A stretch of DNA of 8,267 nucleotides from positions 1-8,267 of the forward strand of contig DATIHF010000077.1 of assembly GCA_035480955.1 (NCBI GenBank), written 5' to 3'. Both the position numbers and the translations under genes were made by a program. The notes beneath the pieces are model-generated. The model was not told where the DNA came from. It made no database searches and was given only the letters and a program-made list of their open reading frames with translations. The stretch is from DATIHF01 sp035480955 (GTDB lineage: Bacteria; Patescibacteriota; Microgenomatia; Woykebacterales; RBG-16-39-9b). Positions 6,388 through 8,267 of the stretch are shown piece after piece (the first letter of the stretch is position 1; each line of letters begins with the position of its first letter).

Positions 6388-6951
6388 ATGCTGAAACATC
6401 GCCTGACGATCCCAAGGTGGTTCGCGTTCATCCTCAAGCTAGCTCTCTTCGTGATACCGTTCGCTTTCACGGCGGAGATTTGCTGGTTGCCTGGAGGAGT
6501 CTCAGGAGGGACGCAACCGATCCCGGAGCCAGGAGCCACCCTGTACGACCACGAGAACATTTTCGAGTTCCTCGTGTGGCAGGATGGGACTTACGGATCC
6601 CATGTAGAAGGCCAGGCCTACTACACCGACTCCAACGGTGGGAGGTACCACTATCTGCGTAAGCAGATAAACGTGCAGTTGGAGGAGCTCTGCAACGGAA
6701 GGAGCTCGATCGATTACGATCAGATTACCTACCTCCCGCAGGCATCCGACAGCTTCACTCTCGATCCTCGGGGTGGCTACGCTACGGGAATCCTAGCGTG
6801 CCCACTCAACCATGCCTTGTGGGCACATGTGTTTTGGGATCTGGATTCGTACAGCACACCGGATTTCCACCACACCGACCACGATGACAAGTGTCATCTT
6901 TTGAACAAAGGGCCGACGGGTATCGATATCTGCGGCCAATGGGGGGTATGA
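6388..6951 (+). CDS. Exported protein of unknown function (module gene 1)
   Basis: I do not recognise this family. From the ATG at 6388 it has 187 residues and begins with a classical signal peptide: basic n-region MLKHRLTIPR, hydrophobic FAFILKLALFVIPFAF, and a probable cleavage after FTA, residue 29. An upstream ATG at 6358 would add ten residues, RREREED among them, an acidic n-region unusual for a signal peptide, so the later start is preferred; GTG 6382 is also possible. The mature chain has five cysteines (32, 102, 138, 169, 182), many aromatics, and a His/Asp/Cys cluster HHTDHDDKCH near the C-terminus (161-170) that could bind a metal. There is no lipobox and no second membrane segment. 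G+C content is far above that of the neighbouring genes. Its gene is followed by another exported-protein gene with a strong ribosome site. A small extracellular disulfide-stabilised domain is the most that can be said. Confidence 0.65.
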   Translation: MLKHRLTIPRWFAFILKLALFVIPFAFTAEICWLPGGVSGGTQPIPEPGATLYDHENIFEFLVWQDGTYGSHVEGQAYYTDSNGGRYHYLRKQINVQLEELCNGRSSIDYDQITYLPQASDSFTLDPRGGYATGILACPLNHALWAHVFWDLDSYSTPDFHHTDHDDKCHLLNKGPTGIDICGQWGV

Positions 6952-6956
6952 GGTGA
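6950..6956 (+). promoter_or_regulatory. Strong Shine-Dalgarno deciding the start of module gene 2
   Basis: GAGGTGA lies five bases before the ATG at 6962 and closely matches the complement of the 16S 3' end. It overlaps the stop codon of module gene 1 (6949-6951), linking the two genes. It argues for ATG 6962 over the GTG at 6953, which lies inside this site. Most flanking native genes lack such a clear site. Confidence 0.6.
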
Positions 6957-6961
6957 AGAAC

Positions 6962-7723
6962 ATGAAGAAGATCGGATTGGGGATACTGGCGGCTGTCGCG
7001 CTTGCGGCGATCGTCGGTGTTGCTCTCACGACCCTCGGCGGCTCCACTCCGGCAAAAGCAGGAGACGTGGTGGCTCATTACGAGACCGCTAACACCGCCT
7101 TGAGGACGAAGATCAAGCCCGGCACCACGGTACACTGGGTCACGGAGACCTACAAGGCTGATAACCCTGGGATAGAGCACCGCAATCGGCAGCAGGAGAA
7201 CTGGGTCCAGTTTGACGACAGGGGTGTCGCGACCAAGCACATTCTCGAGGAGACAGACCTAGACACCGGTGAGGTCTACGTACGGTTGGTCGAAGACGGG
7301 GGAGGTTGGACTACCGATGCTCTCGTGTCGACCTTCAACCAGGGTGACTCCGAGATCGGCGATAAGATCAACAAGTTCCCGAAGGACGCCGTCGTGCCAG
7401 TGGAGAAGGTGAAAGGTAAGGACGCCTTCATTTTCACCATCAAGCACCCTGACGGTAAGGAGCAGCTCGCGATCGACAAAGCCACCTCCCAGCTCTTGAA
7501 GCAGGACAGCTTCCGCAACAACGACTGTGGGCAGCCGGCTGAGTTCGTGGAAGCGACGGTCTTCACGGTCTTTGAGGTGCTCGGCGGTAATGCAGGGACG
7601 GATGCTACGGCCTTCGCTCCAACCGCTACTGCGACGCCTACGGAACTGCCTACCGACTTCGTGCCCGAGGAGTCGACGCCCATGCCCACGCCGACTGCCT
7701 GCACTAGCCAGCCCGGACAGTAA
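6962..7723 (+). CDS. Exported protein with Thr/Pro-rich tail, unknown function (module gene 2)
   Basis: A 253-residue protein from the ATG at 6962 (256 from GTG 6953). It has a signal peptide: MKKIGLGILAAVALAAIVGVAL followed by a likely signal-peptidase site after AKA, residue 33. The mature part (about 34-205) mixes predicted strands: VHWVTETYK, ENWVQFDDRG, EVYVRLVEDGGGW, DAFIFTIKHPDGKEQLAIDK and QLLKQDSF. The last pair resembles the 'hydrophobic-x-ID-x-x-T-x-x-LLK' ending of LolA/RseB-like lipoprotein-binding folds, a weak resemblance only. The C-terminal 35 residues or so are low-complexity Thr/Pro (TATATPTELPT, STPMPTPTACTS), typical of exposed linkers and stalks in Chloroflexota and Actinomycetota. 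No sortase motif or C-terminal membrane anchor follows. Two cysteines remain (189, 247). High G+C matches gene 1, so the pair was probably acquired together. Confidence 0.7.
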   Translation: MKKIGLGILAAVALAAIVGVALTTLGGSTPAKAGDVVAHYETANTALRTKIKPGTTVHWVTETYKADNPGIEHRNRQQENWVQFDDRGVATKHILEETDLDTGEVYVRLVEDGGGWTTDALVSTFNQGDSEIGDKINKFPKDAVVPVEKVKGKDAFIFTIKHPDGKEQLAIDKATSQLLKQDSFRNNDCGQPAEFVEATVFTVFEVLGGNAGTDATAFAPTATATPTELPTDFVPEESTPMPTPTACTSQPGQ

Positions 7724-7745
7724 CCGAGCTGAGACCTGACCTGCC

Positions 7746-7784
7746 GAGACCCGTTTCTCTTAATTGAGGGGCGGGTCTCTTTTT
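7746..7784 (+). terminator. Strong intrinsic terminator of the GC-rich module
   Basis: GAGACCCGTTTCTC (7746-7759) pairs with GAGGGGCGGGTCTC (7766-7779), fourteen pairs including three G.T, around the loop TTAATT, followed by TTTTT (7780-7784). It lies 22 bases after the stop of module gene 2. The outer eight pairs are perfect and GC-rich. A second GAGACC at 7731-7736 could compete for the same 3' arm. Confidence 0.9.
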
Positions 7785-7792
7785 ACTATAAT
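7764..7792 (+). promoter_or_regulatory. fic promoter candidate 1, overlapping the terminator
   Basis: TATAAT at 7787-7792 is a perfect -10. TTGAGG (7764-7769) stands exactly 17 bases upstream and matches the -35 in four of six positions. The -35 falls in the loop and 3' arm of the preceding terminator. A start near 7799 would give a leader of about 34 bases without a Shine-Dalgarno. Confidence 0.5.
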
Positions 7793-7794
7793 CT

Positions 7795-7816
7795 TGCGGT
7801 AAATCTGCGGGAAATG
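7795..7816 (+). repeat. Imperfect 11-base tandem repeat before fic
   Basis: TGCGGTAAATC (7795-7805, reading the first base as the T of TTGCGG) is followed at once by TGCGGGAAATG (7806-7816), differing at two positions. It lies between the two candidate -10 elements of the fic gene, where a bound regulator would block transcription. It may also be chance. Confidence 0.3.
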
Positions 7817-7825
7817 TGCTATCAT
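7815..7825 (+). promoter_or_regulatory. fic promoter candidate 2, extended -10, leaderless
   Basis: TGTGC (7815-7819) precedes TATCAT (7820-7825), an extended -10, and seven bases separate it from the fic ATG. The spelling TGTGCTATnnT and the seven-base gap are the same as at clpB. No good -35 is present at 17 bases, which an extended -10 can tolerate. It would give a leaderless fic mRNA. Confidence 0.45.
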
Positions 7826-7832
7826 AAACTCA

Positions 7833-8267
7833 ATGCTTCGTCCAAAGTTCACTATCACTCATGAAATTTTAAATAATGTTTCCAAAATCGAGGCGGCGAG
7901 AGAAGTTATTGAAAACTCCCCGCTAGTTCCTGCCTGGGAAGAAAAGTTTCGCGCGGACGCAGTAGTGAGGGCAGTTCATTTTGGTACCCATATCGAGGGC
8001 AACGATTTGACTTTGGAAGAAGCCCAGGAAGTACTTGAAGGTAAAGAAATTACGGCACCGGGTAGGGATATTCAGGAAGTTCTCAATTACCGCGCTGTAG
8101 TTGATTTCATCAATAAAGAAGGCAAAAGTAGAGAAGAGATCGATCTGGACACGATTCTCAAGATTCACAAGTTAGTTGTTGATAAACTAGTTCCCACTGA
8201 GCAAGTTGGAAAATTCCGCCAAGTCAAAGTCGTGGTTCGTGGAGTAGAAACTGGCCAAGTCACTTTT
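7833..8267 (+). CDS. Fic-family protein, N-terminal part (cut by window end)
   Basis: The 145 visible residues match the N-terminal region of stand-alone Fic proteins, which attach AMP or another nucleotide-derived group to a hydroxyl side chain of target proteins. RAVHFGTHIEGNDLTLEEAQEVLEG (46-70) is the Fic_N segment containing the inhibitory-helix motif IEGN, with E55 as the expected autoinhibitory glutamate. Residue -4 from E55 is Gly and -3 is Thr, a relaxed form of [S/T]xxxE[G/N]. LKIHKLVVDKL (109-119) followed by GKFRQVKVVV (126-135) is the start of the Fic core. The catalytic HPFxxGNGR lies beyond the window, so activity cannot be judged. The in-frame TAA at 7800 fixes the start region and no Shine-Dalgarno is visible. 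Composition is native. The role may be self-regulation or a toxin-like function; no antitoxin is visible upstream. Confidence 0.88.
   Translation, partial: MLRPKFTITHEILNNVSKIEAAREVIENSPLVPAWEEKFRADAVVRAVHFGTHIEGNDLTLEEAQEVLEGKEITAPGRDIQEVLNYRAVVDFINKEGKSREEIDLDTILKIHKLVVDKLVPTEQVGKFRQVKVVVRGVETGQVTF

Noticed and set aside
6198..6560. 120-residue minus-strand open frame across the module leader
   Set aside because: It crosses the composition boundary and runs antisense to the promoter, hairpin and signal-peptide region of a better-supported gene; it has no recognisable domain.
6806..7240. 144-residue minus-strand open frame spanning both module genes
   Set aside because: It straddles two plus-strand genes with signal peptides and a strong ribosome site, and shows no domain.
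7276..7704. 142-residue minus-strand open frame opposite module gene 2
   Set aside because: Low-complexity Val/Gly/Ala/Ser translation mirrors the Thr/Pro codons of the opposite strand; long antisense frames are expected in G+C-rich DNA.
6200..7830. Transposon, integron or insertion-sequence ends around the GC-rich module
   Set aside because: No terminal inverted repeats, target duplications, transposase or integrase could be found by eye at either junction, so the mechanism of acquisition is left open.
1..8267. CRISPR array, tRNA or rRNA genes
   Set aside because: No regularly spaced repeats and no cloverleaf or rRNA-like sequence were seen on either strand.

Overview
The window suggests a reduced-genome bacterium of the candidate phyla radiation (Patescibacteria), possibly a Microgenomates-like lineage. 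This is inferred from style rather than a marker gene: about 40% G+C in a 60-base hand count in the glycosyltransferase region, genes packed with gaps of -4 to 11 bases, few Shine-Dalgarno sites, a lipid or glycan cassette next to a housekeeping gene, and an N-domain-less ClpB. TGA is used as an ordinary stop, so the TGA=Gly code of Gracilibacteria does not apply.

Positions 1-3831 (+) look like one operon that begins upstream of the window. After the last codons of an unidentified gene come a SAM-dependent methyltransferase, a GT2 glycosyltransferase, a GT4 glycosyltransferase resembling diacylglycerol glucosyltransferases, a SRPBCC-fold protein and folD. The first four would fit modification or synthesis of a glycolipid or surface glycan. 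FolD supplies one-carbon folate chemistry and is probably just co-transcribed. The operon meets clpB tail to tail with only two bases between the stop codons.

Positions 3834-5972 (-) encode ClpB, a Hsp100 disaggregase with two AAA+ domains and a full-length coiled-coil M domain but no N-terminal Clp_N domain. Its best promoter match ends 7 bases before the ATG, suggesting a leaderless mRNA.

Positions 5973-6230 are an AT-rich intergenic stretch with an imperfect direct repeat, followed by a near-consensus sigma70 promoter (TTGACA-N17-TAGAAT). From about 6231 to 7784 the composition changes sharply (about 62% G+C in a 60-base count). This segment carries two genes for exported proteins of unrecognised function, a stable hairpin at the predicted 5' end of the transcript, a strong GAGGTGA ribosome binding site and a strong intrinsic terminator. 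It reads as a self-contained transcription unit of foreign composition, probably acquired horizontally, and is the most interesting part of the window.

Positions 7785-8267 return to native composition with the start of a Fic-family protein, cut off by the window end before its catalytic motif. Its promoter region overlaps the preceding terminator and also carries the same TGTGCTATnnT-N7-ATG arrangement seen at clpB.
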